Shown here: one piece after another, positions 8,332-17,227 of the stretch
Numbering within the stretch: position 1 is the first letter of the stretch
Layout: every line of letters starts with the position of its first letter
DNA from: Burkholderia sp. lig30
GTDB lineage: Bacteria; Pseudomonadota; Gammaproteobacteria; Burkholderiales; Burkholderiaceae
Assembly (NCBI RefSeq): GCF_000687455.2
Contig: NZ_JGVW01000095.1
Location: 44,486-108,485 of the forward strand
DNA: 64,000 nt
Reading direction: 5' to 3'
The notes under the pieces: model-generated
Databases searched by the model: none
The model's input: only the letters and a program-made list of their open reading frames with translations
What the model was told of the DNA's origin: nothing
Program-made: the position numbers and the translations under genes

Positions 8332-9310
8332 GATCGGTTTTCCCCCGGAAGACGCGGTAGCCGAGCGCCGTATAGGCGAGGATCACCGGCACGATCACGA
8401 CCGCGCCGACCAGCGTGAACGCCTGGCTGGCGTGCGGCGCCGCTGCTTGCCAGAGGGTGACGCCCGGCAGGATCGCATACGGCCAGACGGTGGCGAGCAG
8501 GCCGACGTAGCCAAGGAAGATGTAGCCGAGCGCGAGCAGGAACGGCGCGGTGCCGTGGCGCGCGCGCACCGCCCGGTGCATGCCCCACGTGCACAGCGCG
8601 ACGAGCACGGGCACCGGGAGCAGCCAGTGCAGCAGCGACGAGTCGAACCAGCGGGCCGGGAACATCGGCGCGAGGCGCGGCGTCCAGATCGTGACGACGA
8701 CGATCGTCAGGACCTGCAGCGCGGTGAGCGGCGGCACCACGCGGTAGAGCCTGCGCTGCAGGTCGCCGTCGGTTTTCGCGATCAGCCAGCAGCAGCCGAG
8801 CAGCGCGTACGTGATCACGAGCGCGAGCCCCGTGAACAGCGAGAACGGCGTCAGCCAGTCGAACCCATGGCCCGCGAACCTGCCGTGCTCGACCGGAATG
8901 CCCGACAGCCAGCTGCCGATCACCACGCCCTGAAAGAACGTTGCGCCCGCCGAGCCGCCGATGAACGCGAGATCCCACAGGTGGCGGGTCCTGCGCGATT
9001 TCCCGCGAATCTCGAACGCGACGCCGCGGAAGATGAGGCAGATCGTCATGAACAGCAGCGGCAGGTAGAGCGCGGACAGGACGACCGAATAGACCATCGG
9101 AAACACCGCGTACAGCGACGCGCCGCCGAGCACCATCCACGTTTCGTTGCCGTCCCATACCGGCGCGACGGAGCTCATCATGCGGTTGCGGTCGTCATCG
9201 TGCGGGAAGAACGGGAAGACGATGCCGATGCCGAGGTCGAAGCCGTCCAGCATGACGTACATCCAGACGCCGAACGCGATGATCGCGGCCCAGGTGATTG
9301 TGATATCCAT
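8309..9310 (-). CDS. cydB: Cytochrome bd-type quinol oxidase subunit II
   Basis: A 333-residue polytopic inner-membrane protein with the CydB N-terminal signature (MDITITWAAIIAFGVWMYV, LDGFDLGIG) and the WDGNETW motif near residue 52. It pairs with CydA to form the oxidase that reduces O2 to water with electrons from ubiquinol. It starts 15 nt after cydA. The length and the DUF2474 neighbour fit the cyanide-insensitive (CIO) subgroup. Confidence 0.95.
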   Translation of the reverse strand: MDITITWAAIIAFGVWMYVMLDGFDLGIGIVFPFFPHDDDRNRMMSSVAPVWDGNETWMVLGGASLYAVFPMVYSVVLSALYLPLLFMTICLIFRGVAFEIRGKSRRTRHLWDLAFIGGSAGATFFQGVVIGSWLSGIPVEHGRFAGHGFDWLTPFSLFTGLALVITYALLGCCWLIAKTDGDLQRRLYRVVPPLTALQVLTIVVVTIWTPRLAPMFPARWFDSSLLHWLLPVPVLVALCTWGMHRAVRARHGTAPFLLALGYIFLGYVGLLATVWPYAILPGVTLWQAAAPHASQAFTLVGAVVIVPVILAYTALGYRVFRGKTDHAELHYH

Positions 9311-9325
9311 GATGTGAGTCCGATG

Positions 9326-10732
9326 TCAGGTGGCGCTGCGGTTCGCGGTCTGCGCGGCCGGCAGCGTCGCGCGCGGATGAGGGGGGCGCGGGCTCGACGG
9401 GCGCGGCGTGCCGTCCGGCTCGCCGGCGGACGACGGGCTGGTGCGCGCGAGCTTCAGCATGTAGTAGATGCCGGTGCCGAACACCAGCGCGTAGACCACG
9501 ACGAACGCGAGCAGCGTGATGCCGACCTGCTGGGCCGTCACCGGAGACATCGCGTCGGTGGTCCGCATCATCCCGTAGACGACCCACGGCTGGCGGCCGA
9601 CCTCCGTCGTCATCCAGCCGGCGAGCAGGCTGACGAATCCCGACGGTCCCATCAGCAATGCGAAGCGATGGAATGCGCGGGAATCGAACAGCCGCCCGCG
9701 ACGCTTCAGCACGAAGCCGACGATCGCGAGCAGCGCCATCAGCACGCCGAGCCCCGCCATGATCCGGAAGCTCCAGAACACGATCGTCGCATCGGGGCGG
9801 TCGGCGGGCGGGAACGACTTCAGGCCGGCGATCCGGCCATCCCACGTATGGGTCAGGACGAGACTGCCGAGGTGCGGAACGGCGACGCGGTAGCGGGTCG
9901 TCTCCGCCTGCATGTCGGGGATGCCGAACAGGTTGAGCGCGGTGCCGCCCTGTTCCGTGTCCCACAGCCCTTCGATCGCCGCGAGCTTGGCGGGCTGATG
10001 GCGGAGCGTGTTCAGGCCGTGCGCGTCGCCGACGAGGATCTGCACCGGCGCGAGGACCAGCAGCAGCCCGAGCGCCATCGAGAACATGGTGCGGACCGCC
10101 GGGTCGCGGCGGCCCCGCAGCAAGTGCCACGCGCCCGTCGCGGCGACGAACAGCGCCGCGACGATGAACGCCGCGAGCCCCATGTGCGCGAGCCGGTACG
10201 GGAACGACGGGTTGAACACGATCTGCCACCAGTCGAGCGGCACGACGCGCTGATCGACGATGGCGATGCCCTGCGGCGTCTGCATCCAGCTGTTCGACGC
10301 GAGAATCCAGAACATCGAGATGATCGTGCCGATCGCGACCAGCGCGGTCGCGCAGAAGTGCGCGACGCGGCCGACGCGGTTCCAGCCGAACAGCATGATG
10401 CCGAGGAATCCCGCTTCGAGGAAGAACGCGGTCAGTACCTCGTACGCGAGCAGCGGGCCGGTGACGGCGCCGGCGAAGCTCGAGAAGCCGGCCCAGTTCG
10501 TGCCGAACTCGTAGCTCATCACGATGCCGGACACGACGCCCATGCCGAACGCGACCGCGAAGATCTTCGACCAGTAGAGGCACAGCGTCTTGTAGACGGG
10601 ATTGCCGGTCTTGAGCCAGAGGCCTTCGAGCACCGCGATGAAGCTGGACAGGCCGATGCTCAATGCAGGAAAGATGATGTGGAACGATACCGTGAACGCG
10701 AACTGTATTCGCGCGAGTGAAAGCGCATCCAT
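9326..10732 (-). CDS. cydA: Cytochrome bd-type (CIO) quinol oxidase subunit I
   Basis: A 468-residue inner-membrane protein. Heme-ligand histidines are visible as His18 (VSFHIIFP) and His183 (RLAHMGLAA). The conserved acidic residues are Glu98 and Glu106 (YEVLTAFFLEAGF), and GRQPW precedes the last helices. The protein is shorter than E. coli CydA (522), as expected for the short-Q-loop CIO type. The start at 10732 (MDALSLARIQF) was chosen because it begins the conserved helix and has AGG upstream; the frame stays open to 10831 with no conservation. It heads the operon with cydB and the DUF2474 gene. Confidence 0.95.
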   Translation of the reverse strand: MDALSLARIQFAFTVSFHIIFPALSIGLSSFIAVLEGLWLKTGNPVYKTLCLYWSKIFAVAFGMGVVSGIVMSYEFGTNWAGFSSFAGAVTGPLLAYEVLTAFFLEAGFLGIMLFGWNRVGRVAHFCATALVAIGTIISMFWILASNSWMQTPQGIAIVDQRVVPLDWWQIVFNPSFPYRLAHMGLAAFIVAALFVAATGAWHLLRGRRDPAVRTMFSMALGLLLVLAPVQILVGDAHGLNTLRHQPAKLAAIEGLWDTEQGGTALNLFGIPDMQAETTRYRVAVPHLGSLVLTHTWDGRIAGLKSFPPADRPDATIVFWSFRIMAGLGVLMALLAIVGFVLKRRGRLFDSRAFHRFALLMGPSGFVSLLAGWMTTEVGRQPWVVYGMMRTTDAMSPVTAQQVGITLLAFVVVYALVFGTGIYYMLKLARTSPSSAGEPDGTPRPSSPRPPHPRATLPAAQTANRSAT

Positions 10733-10899
10733 GAGGAACCTATCTGAGAGACTGGAGGGCGGCGCGGCGGTTGGATCCGCATCACCGTGGCCCATTGTCG
10801 GGAGCGCGCCCGCGGCCGCACAGCAGCACATGGGGCGGAAACGGGCGCAGCAGGGCGTGGATGCCTGCGGTGTAATGTCTCAGGTAGGTGCCGGTGCGC

Positions 10900-12438
10900 T
10901 CAGGACTGCTTGCCCGCGGGGCTGTCCTGCGGCGCACGGATCGACACGTCCTCCAGCCGCCATGCGAGCACGAACGCGACGGCGATCACCGCCGCCGCGC
11001 ACAGATAGACGACGTGCAGCGAGCCGGCGAACGCGTGCAGGTACGCGCTGCGGACCGCGCCCGGCAACTGGCGCACCGCAGCCGGTCCGAGCGCCGCCGG
11101 CAACTCGGTATCGGCGGGCAACGCGCCGGAGAGGCGCGATTGCAGCCCGTTCGAGAACAGCGCGCCGAACGCGGCGACGCCGAGCGAGCCGCCGATCGAG
11201 CGGAACAGCGTGGTGCCGGACGTCGCGACGCCCATGTGGCGGAATTCGACCGAGTTCTGCACCGCCAGCACGATCACCGGCATCACCATCCCGAGCCCGA
11301 AGCCGAGCAGCGCCATGTACACGTACATCGCGCGCAGCGGCGTGTCGAGCGACAACGTCGACAGCAGCGCCATCGCGATGCCGCCGAGTGCCGTGCCGAC
11401 GATCGGGAACGCGCGGTATTTGCCGATGCGCGTGATGATCCGGCCGCTCGCGATCGACGTCGCGATCATCCCGGCCATCATCGGCAGCAGCTGCATGCCG
11501 GCCTGCGACGGTGTCGATCCCTTGACCACCTGCAGGTACAGCGGGATGAACGTCACGGAGCCGAACAGTGCGATGCCGACCACGAGGCCGATCAGGCTGC
11601 ACAGCACGAAGGTGCGATGGCGAAACAGCGTCAGCGGCATGATCGGTTCGGCGGCGAGCCTTTCCTCGTAGACGAAGCCGCCGATCGCGACGAGGCCGAG
11701 CGCGAGCGTGAACCACAGCTGCGGCGACGACCACGGCAGCAGCGTGCCGCCCTGGCTCGTGAACAGGATGATGCAGGTGAGCGCGACCGCGAGGAACCCG
11801 GCGCCCATGTAGTCGATCCGGTGCGTGACGGGCGCGGCATGCGGCCTGAACGCGACACCGATCACGGCAAGCGCTGCGAAGCCGAGCGGCAGGTTGATGT
11901 AGAAGATCCAGTGCCACGACAGATGCTCGACCAGAAAGCCGCCGAGCAGCGGGCCGACGATCGTCGCGAGGCCGTAGACGCCGCCGAACATCCCCTGATA
12001 GCGGCCGCGCCGCTCGGGCGGGATCAGGTCGCCGATCGCGGCCATCGTCACGACCATCAGGCCGCCGCCACCGAGCCCCTGCACCGCGCGCAGCACGATC
12101 AGCTGCGTCATGTCCTGCGCGAGCCCGCACAGCGCCGAGCCGGCGAGAAACAGCGCGATCGCGCCCTGCAACACGATCTTGCGGCCGTAGAGATCGCCGA
12201 GCTTGCCGTACAGCGGCAGCACGACGGTGGACGACAGCAGGTAGGCGGTCACCACCCACGACAGCTTCTCCAGCCCGCCGAGGTCGCCGACGATGGTCGG
12301 CAGCGCAGTGGACACGATGGTCTGGTCGAGCGCGGACAGCAGCATCACCAGCAGCAGCGCGGCGACGATCAGGCCGACGGGGGCGTCCGGGCGGGCCGCA
12401 TCGGCGGTCGCCGGGCGCGCGGCGGTTTCGGTTGGCAT
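10900..12438 (-). CDS. DHA2-family (EmrB/QacA) MFS drug exporter
   Basis: A 512-residue major facilitator protein with the 14-helix DHA2 pattern. Motif C-like ALDQTIVSTALPTI lies in helix 1 and motif A GKLGDLYGRK follows helix 2. It should export lipophilic or cationic drugs by proton antiport at the inner membrane. The ATG at 12438 (MPTETAARP) was chosen because it follows a well-formed promoter by a short leader; a longer frame to 12552 would run through the promoter. There is no neighbouring HlyD-type adaptor, so it probably works alone. The promoter overlaps a TTGAC/GTCAA palindrome, suggesting repression. Confidence 0.9.
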   Translation of the reverse strand: MPTETAARPATADAARPDAPVGLIVAALLLVMLLSALDQTIVSTALPTIVGDLGGLEKLSWVVTAYLLSSTVVLPLYGKLGDLYGRKIVLQGAIALFLAGSALCGLAQDMTQLIVLRAVQGLGGGGLMVVTMAAIGDLIPPERRGRYQGMFGGVYGLATIVGPLLGGFLVEHLSWHWIFYINLPLGFAALAVIGVAFRPHAAPVTHRIDYMGAGFLAVALTCIILFTSQGGTLLPWSSPQLWFTLALGLVAIGGFVYEERLAAEPIMPLTLFRHRTFVLCSLIGLVVGIALFGSVTFIPLYLQVVKGSTPSQAGMQLLPMMAGMIATSIASGRIITRIGKYRAFPIVGTALGGIAMALLSTLSLDTPLRAMYVYMALLGFGLGMVMPVIVLAVQNSVEFRHMGVATSGTTLFRSIGGSLGVAAFGALFSNGLQSRLSGALPADTELPAALGPAAVRQLPGAVRSAYLHAFAGSLHVVYLCAAAVIAVAFVLAWRLEDVSIRAPQDSPAGKQS

Positions 12439-12469
12439 GGGGCGATGGACGAGTCGATGAACTGGCGAA

Positions 12470-12498
12470 AATGTATCGATTAATAGTTGACTGGTCAA
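12470..12498 (-). promoter_or_regulatory. Sigma-70 promoter with overlapping operator for the drug exporter
   Basis: On the minus strand TTGACC (-35) and TACATT (-10) are separated by 17 nt, 32 nt before the exporter ATG. The palindrome TTGACTGGTCAA (12487-12498) covers the -35 box. This layout is typical of a repressor site for an efflux gene. Confidence 0.65.
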
Positions 12499-12582
12499 TC
12501 TCTGCCTGTCCACTGATTTGTAACAGGCGCGACACGAATTGACGTGGGTCATGAACCGTCCCGGCGCGCAGGGCGGCCGGAC

Positions 12583-12609
12583 TCAAGTTTCCCGCAGGGA
12601 ATCCGTAAT
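12583..12609 (+). promoter_or_regulatory. Sigma-28 (FliA)-like promoter of the first chemoreceptor gene
   Basis: TCAAGTTT, 11 nt, TCCGTAAT lies 50 nt before the ATG. The -35 matches the sigma-28 consensus at 7 of 8 positions, but the -10 matches GCCGATAA only at its CCG core and one further A. A better copy of the same layout precedes the chemoreceptor gene ending at 19853. Confidence 0.45.
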
Positions 12610-12659
12610 TCCGGAAGCCGTGCGCCTATCGTTACGTCATTCACCGTTTACGCTCCAAC

Positions 12660-14219
12660 ATGAACCTGAACGCCCTGTTTTCCCGTTTCTCGATCCGCAC
12701 ACGAATCTTCTCCACGCTCGGCCTCGTCGCGGGCCTGCTCGTCGTCACCGGACTGATCGGCATCTTCGGCATGCAAAGCTCGAACCGCGCGCTCGAAGAC
12801 GCCTATTCGCGACAGCTGGCGGCGACCACCGCGCTGGGCTCGTTCAACCTGAACCTGACCTTCGTGCGGACGGCGTTGAGCCGGGCGCTGATGCATCCGG
12901 ATTCGCCGGAGGTGCCCGAGCTGGTCGGCAAGGCGGAGAAGTACATGGCGCAGGCGGACAGTGCGTGGCGGGACTACGATGCGCTGCCGCGCGACGACGA
13001 CGAGAAGGCGCTCGCGGAGCAGACGGGCGCCGCGCGGCGCGCGTTGATCGACCAGGCGCTCAAGCCGATGCTCGAGCAGATGAAGGGCGGGCGGCGCGAC
13101 GAGGCCGACCGGCTGATGATGGTGGTGGCGCCGCCGCTGTCGCTCGCGCTCGCGGATGCGACGGCCCGGCTCGATGCCAACCGTGCCGCGCGCGGCAAGG
13201 CGATCTTCGACGCCGAGCGCAGCAGCTTCAACTGGCTGCGGCTGGCCGCCGCTGTCGGCATCGCATTCGGCCTCGCCGCATGCCTCGGCTGCGCGATCGG
13301 CCTGCATTTCGCGATCACGCAGCCGGTCGTGCGTCTGCTCGCCCATTTCCGCCGCCTGTCGGACGGTGACCTGACGACCGAGCTGGAATGGACGTCGAAA
13401 GACGAAATGGCCGAGCTGGTGCGCGGCGTGACCGGCATGCAGCGCAACCTCTCGCAGACGGTGCGCCACGTGACGAAGGGCTCCGAGGCGATCGTTACCG
13501 CGACCCACCAGATCGCCGCCGGCAACTCCGACCTGTCGCAGCGCACCGAGGAGCAGGCGGCCGCGCTCGAGCAAACCGCCGCGAGCATGGAGGAGCTGAC
13601 GTCGACGGTGAAGCAGAACGCCGACCACGCGCGCGAAGCGCAGGCCTGTGCGGACAGCGCGTCGGACATCGCGACGCGGGGCGCGACGGTGGTGGGCGAA
13701 GTGATCGGCACGATGAACGACATCGACCAAAGCTCGCAGAAGGTGGCCGACATCATCGGCACGATCGAGGGCATCGCGTTCCAGACCAACATCCTCGCGC
13801 TGAACGCGGCGGTCGAGGCCGCACGCGCGGGCGAGCAGGGCCGCGGCTTCGCGGTCGTCGCGGGCGAGGTGCGCACGCTCGCGCAGCGCAGCGCGTCGGC
13901 GGCCAAGGAAATCCGCACGCTGATCGGCGAATCGGTCGAGCGCGTGGCGACCGGCTCGCGGCTCGTCGGCGTCGCGGGCACGACGATGCAGGACATCCAG
14001 CAGGCGATCGGCCGCGTGACCGGCATCATGACCGAGATCTCGGCCGCGTCCAACGAGCAGCGCGACGGCATCGAGCAGGTGAACCTCGCGGTCGCGCAGA
14101 TGGATCAGGTGTCGCAGCAGAACGCCGCGCTCGTCGAGCAGGCTGCTGCCGCCGCGGCGGCGCTCGAAGAGCAGGCCGACGGGCTGCTCACCGCGGTCGG
14201 CGCGTTCCGCGTCGCCTGA
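12660..14219 (+). CDS. Methyl-accepting chemotaxis protein (Tar-type ligand domain)
   Basis: A 519-residue chemoreceptor. TM1 is at about residues 17-38. A periplasmic four-helix Tar-like domain runs to about residue 190, with TM2 at about 196-218 (LAAAVGIAFGLAACLGCAIG). A HAMP domain follows, then a signalling domain with the conserved hairpin tip ([20 protein letters not shown]). It should control CheA with CheW and thereby flagellar switching. Methylation-helix glutamates are present, but there is no C-terminal CheR-docking pentapeptide. The ligand cannot be told from sequence. It is monocistronic with a sigma-28-like promoter. Confidence 0.93.
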   Translation: MNLNALFSRFSIRTRIFSTLGLVAGLLVVTGLIGIFGMQSSNRALEDAYSRQLAATTALGSFNLNLTFVRTALSRALMHPDSPEVPELVGKAEKYMAQADSAWRDYDALPRDDDEKALAEQTGAARRALIDQALKPMLEQMKGGRRDEADRLMMVVAPPLSLALADATARLDANRAARGKAIFDAERSSFNWLRLAAAVGIAFGLAACLGCAIGLHFAITQPVVRLLAHFRRLSDGDLTTELEWTSKDEMAELVRGVTGMQRNLSQTVRHVTKGSEAIVTATHQIAAGNSDLSQRTEEQAAALEQTAASMEELTSTVKQNADHAREAQACADSASDIATRGATVVGEVIGTMNDIDQSSQKVADIIGTIEGIAFQTNILALNAAVEAARAGEQGRGFAVVAGEVRTLAQRSASAAKEIRTLIGESVERVATGSRLVGVAGTTMQDIQQAIGRVTGIMTEISAASNEQRDGIEQVNLAVAQMDQVSQQNAALVEQAAAAAAALEEQADGLLTAVGAFRVA

Positions 14220-14233
14220 GCGTCACGCCCGGC

Positions 14234-14256
14234 GCCCGTTCCCGCCAGGGACGGGC
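14234..14256. terminator. Hairpin after the first chemoreceptor gene
   Basis: GCCCGTTCCC, loop GCCA, GGGACGGGC forms a 9-bp stem with one bulged T, 14 nt after the chemoreceptor stop and before the converging helicase gene. No T-run follows. Confidence 0.4.
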
Positions 14257-14303
14257 TCGCGAACGCGCGATGCCCTGTCGCGCGCTCGCGCCAGTGACGG
14301 GCT

Positions 14304-15965
14304 TCAAGCGGCCGCGAGCTGCGCGGCCGCGCGTTGCGACGCGACGAGCATCAGCTTCATCGTCGCGCGCGTCGCGCCGACGAACAGCTTGCGCGCGGCG
14401 CGCGCATCCAGCGTGTCGAAGTCGATCTCCGTCAGGATCACGCACGGCGCGGACTGTCCCTTGAAGCGGTAGATCGAGTCGAGCAGCACGTCGCCCTCGC
14501 GATACTCCGGATTGCCGAACAGGTCGTACGTGCCCGTGAAGCTCTTGAGCCGATGCGGGCCGAGATGGTCGAGCGGCGCGAGGGCCGAGCCTTCGCGCCC
14601 GCGATACGACAGCACCGCGATGTCCTGCTTGCGAAAGCCGAGCGACAGCGCGTGCGTGATCGCGCGCTTGGTCGCATCGATGCAGGCGGCCCCGGCGTCG
14701 GCCGGCGCGTCGCCGCCGTATGCGGATACCACGATGTCCGAGCCATCGAACGGGCTGCCCGAACGCAGCTCGGCGGCGAGCGGCTCGACGCGGCCGACGA
14801 CGTGGCGCACGTAATCGAGCAGGTCGCGCGGGCTGCGGTAGTTGGTGAGCGCCTTGAGCGTCACCCAGCCAGGCAGCGCGACCGGCTCGCGCATGTAGAG
14901 ATTCTGCAGCGGATCTTCCAGCCACCACCACGCGCCGCCTGGCGCGAGCAGCCGTTCCAGCGCCGCCGCCCACGGCGCCTGGAAATCCTGCCCTTCGTCG
15001 ACGATCAGCACGTCGAACCGCCAGCGCTCGGGCACGGGCGTGTCCGCAAAACGGGCCTCGAGCTGCGAGAACGCGCCCGGCGCGCGGAAGTCCGGCGTGT
15101 AGCCGCCGTCGCGCGCGACCCAGTCGCAGAGCTGGTGATAGTTGGCGACCTTCGCGCCGGGCGGCGCGATGGGCGCGATGTAATCGGCGAGCGGCCGGTT
15201 GAAGCAGACGTACAGCACGCGCCGGCCGGCGGCGATCGCATCGCGCATCACCTGCACCGCGAGCTGCGTCTTGCCCGAGCCGGCGGTGCCGATCACGCGC
15301 AGGCGGAACGGCGTGAAGTCGAGCTGGCGCGCCCATGCAGAGAGACCGCCGGACAACCGCGTGAAGAGCGTGTCGGCCTGGCCGACGAGCGCGCTCGTGT
15401 CCGGCGCCAGCGCGAGCTCGTCGGCGAGGAAATGGTGGATTCTCGGCGCATTCGGCAGGCGCGGCTCGTCGGCGGGCAGGATCTGCCGGATCACGTCGGC
15501 CAGCTGCGCCTTGCGCGTCGCATCGACGATGCGCTCGGGCTCGATGCCCGCGATCGCCGTCTGGCGGATCGTGTAGTCCGGGCAGTAGAGCAGTGCTTCG
15601 ATGCTATAGGCGCCGGCGCCGAGCGTGGCCGTGAGGCGCCGATGCAGCGTTTCCTGCGTGCGCGCGAGCTGGATCGACACGTTTCGCTCGGTCTGCAGGT
15701 AGACCTTGACGAGCCCCCGCGGCGTTTCGCGCAGGAAGCCGGCCTTTAGCTGAATCAGCAGGATGCGGCCGGCCGGGCTCACGACGACGAAAGCGGCCTC
15801 GCCGAATACCGAGAACTCGTGCTCGGCGCGGGTCCAGTGCACGCCGTGATAGACCGTGTAGTCGTCCGGCAAGGTCTGCTCGAGGCGCGCGAGCGTTTCG
15901 CGCTCGCGTTCCGCCGCGCCGGTCGCGGCGAGACTTTTCCAGTCGTCGGGAATGATGCGGGCCAT
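14304..15965 (-). CDS. NERD-domain and superfamily 1 helicase-like protein
   Basis: A 553-residue cytoplasmic protein. Residues about 15-130 resemble a NERD nuclease-related domain, with LIQLKAG at the position of the usual E/Q-x-K strand. Residues about 215-545 form a UvrD-like helicase core: Walker A GTAGSGKT (226-233), Walker B IVDEGQD (321-327) and a motif VI-like VGATRATMKLML near the C-terminus. Helicase motif III is present (WWWLEDPLQN). It probably unwinds or processes nucleic acid. The substrate is unknown, and it is a single gene with no DNA-repair partner beside it. A role in defence or RNA metabolism is possible. Confidence 0.8.
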   Translation of the reverse strand: MARIIPDDWKSLAATGAAERERETLARLEQTLPDDYTVYHGVHWTRAEHEFSVFGEAAFVVVSPAGRILLIQLKAGFLRETPRGLVKVYLQTERNVSIQLARTQETLHRRLTATLGAGAYSIEALLYCPDYTIRQTAIAGIEPERIVDATRKAQLADVIRQILPADEPRLPNAPRIHHFLADELALAPDTSALVGQADTLFTRLSGGLSAWARQLDFTPFRLRVIGTAGSGKTQLAVQVMRDAIAAGRRVLYVCFNRPLADYIAPIAPPGAKVANYHQLCDWVARDGGYTPDFRAPGAFSQLEARFADTPVPERWRFDVLIVDEGQDFQAPWAAALERLLAPGGAWWWLEDPLQNLYMREPVALPGWVTLKALTNYRSPRDLLDYVRHVVGRVEPLAAELRSGSPFDGSDIVVSAYGGDAPADAGAACIDATKRAITHALSLGFRKQDIAVLSYRGREGSALAPLDHLGPHRLKSFTGTYDLFGNPEYREGDVLLDSIYRFKGQSAPCVILTEIDFDTLDARAARKLFVGATRATMKLMLVASQRAAAQLAAA

Positions 15966-16134
15966 GTCGTCGATCGTGGCGGATGCCCGCCTTGGTGTGA
16001 ACAGTGCCGGCTATTGTACGCAGGAAGCGGCAGGCGGCTGCGGGCGGCGCGTGCGCGGACGGTTCGGCCGACGACGGGGTGGTGCGGCGGGCGGGGCAGG
16101 GGCGCAGCGGGCGGCGCGGCTGGCAGGGCGCGCG

Positions 16135-16989
16135 CTAGTCGCGCGCGAGACGTTTCGCGAGTTCCGCGCTGAGGATCGCCAGGCGAGCCGGCTTTTCGTA
16201 GCAGACGACGTCGAACGCGCGGATCACTTCGCTGATGTCGGCCTCGCTCGCGCGGCCGGTCAGCAGGTCGCCCGTCAGCACGAAGACCGGCGCGCCGGGA
16301 TTGTCCGACGTGCGGACCGCCTTGATCGCGGTGGCGGCCGTGCAGCCGTCGAACAGCCACTCGGTGACGACCGCGTCGAATGCCTGGCCCTGCAGCGCAT
16401 CGACGAACGCGGCGATGCCGTCGAACGCGGCGGTCGCGAACCCCTGCTGTTCGAGATAGCGGCACAGCCCGGCCGCGCTCGCGCGGTCGGGATCGATCAC
16501 GGCGACGAGCAGCGTGTCGCTTTCCGCGCGGCGCGGGTAGATCTCGATCTTGTGCACGTCGTATGCATTCTGATAGAGCACGCCCGAATGCCGCAGCACG
16601 CGCCAGCGGCCGTTTTGCTCGTAGGCGACGAATTCGGGCCGCGCGCCCGCTTCGAGCGGCGCGCCGATCCAGACGGTGCACGGGATTTCCGCGACGCCCG
16701 CGTAGAGCACGGCATCCTGCGCGTATGCGCCGACCATGCCCGGATCGAGCGTCTGCGCGCCGAACAGCTGCGCGGCGGGCTCGCCGAATGCTTCGGCTAC
16801 CTTCTTGATCTGCGCGAGCGTCCACGGGCTGCTGCCGCGCAGCTTGCGGTGGCCCTGCGAGAAACTGAGATCGAGGATGCGGCAAAGCTCGGTGGTCTGC
16901 TGCCGCTTGCCGATGCCGTTGCGGGTCATCAGCTCGCGCACGCGCTCGGCCACCGCGAGGGAATCCGTGGTTATTGCTTCATTGGTCAT
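16135..16989 (-). CDS. BetR-type HTH protein with a receiver-like C-terminal domain
   Basis: A 284-residue regulator. The N-terminal ~80 residues look like a helix-turn-helix of the BetR type common in beta-proteobacteria (LCRILDLSFSQGHRKLRG). Residues ~160-284 have a response-regulator fold: acidic pair Asp166/Asp168, Thr239 and Lys266 in YEKP. The phospho-acceptor position is Glu210 (VVTEW) instead of Asp, so it may be permanently 'on' or not phosphorylated. It is divergent from the FAD oxidoreductase gene, with 238 nt between them, so that gene is a plausible target. Confidence 0.7.
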   Translation of the reverse strand: MTNEAITTDSLAVAERVRELMTRNGIGKRQQTTELCRILDLSFSQGHRKLRGSSPWTLAQIKKVAEAFGEPAAQLFGAQTLDPGMVGAYAQDAVLYAGVAEIPCTVWIGAPLEAGARPEFVAYEQNGRWRVLRHSGVLYQNAYDVHKIEIYPRRAESDTLLVAVIDPDRASAAGLCRYLEQQGFATAAFDGIAAFVDALQGQAFDAVVTEWLFDGCTAATAIKAVRTSDNPGAPVFVLTGDLLTGRASEADISEVIRAFDVVCYEKPARLAILSAELAKRLARD

Positions 16990-17227
16990 GCTACGGGAAC
17001 GGATCGGGTCGAATGACGTTCAGAGAATGACGCCTTGCGGCGAGACTCGGCGGATAGTCGCAATCGTATGACGTATCCTCGGGCGAGCCGACCGGCCACG
17101 CGCGGAAAAGATAACTTTACCGCAAAATGGCGTCGGTTCCTCGAAGTCTCGGCTGCGATTGTGTGAAAGATGTATTCAAACGTTACGCGTGCGGCCCACG
17201 CGGACGGCAAACGAGAAGAAACAAGCG

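Noticed and set aside
8312..10720. 802-codon plus-strand frame opposite cydA and cydB
   Set aside because: Low-complexity Arg/Glu/Asp/His translation typical of antisense frames in high-GC DNA. The minus strand encodes conserved CydAB.
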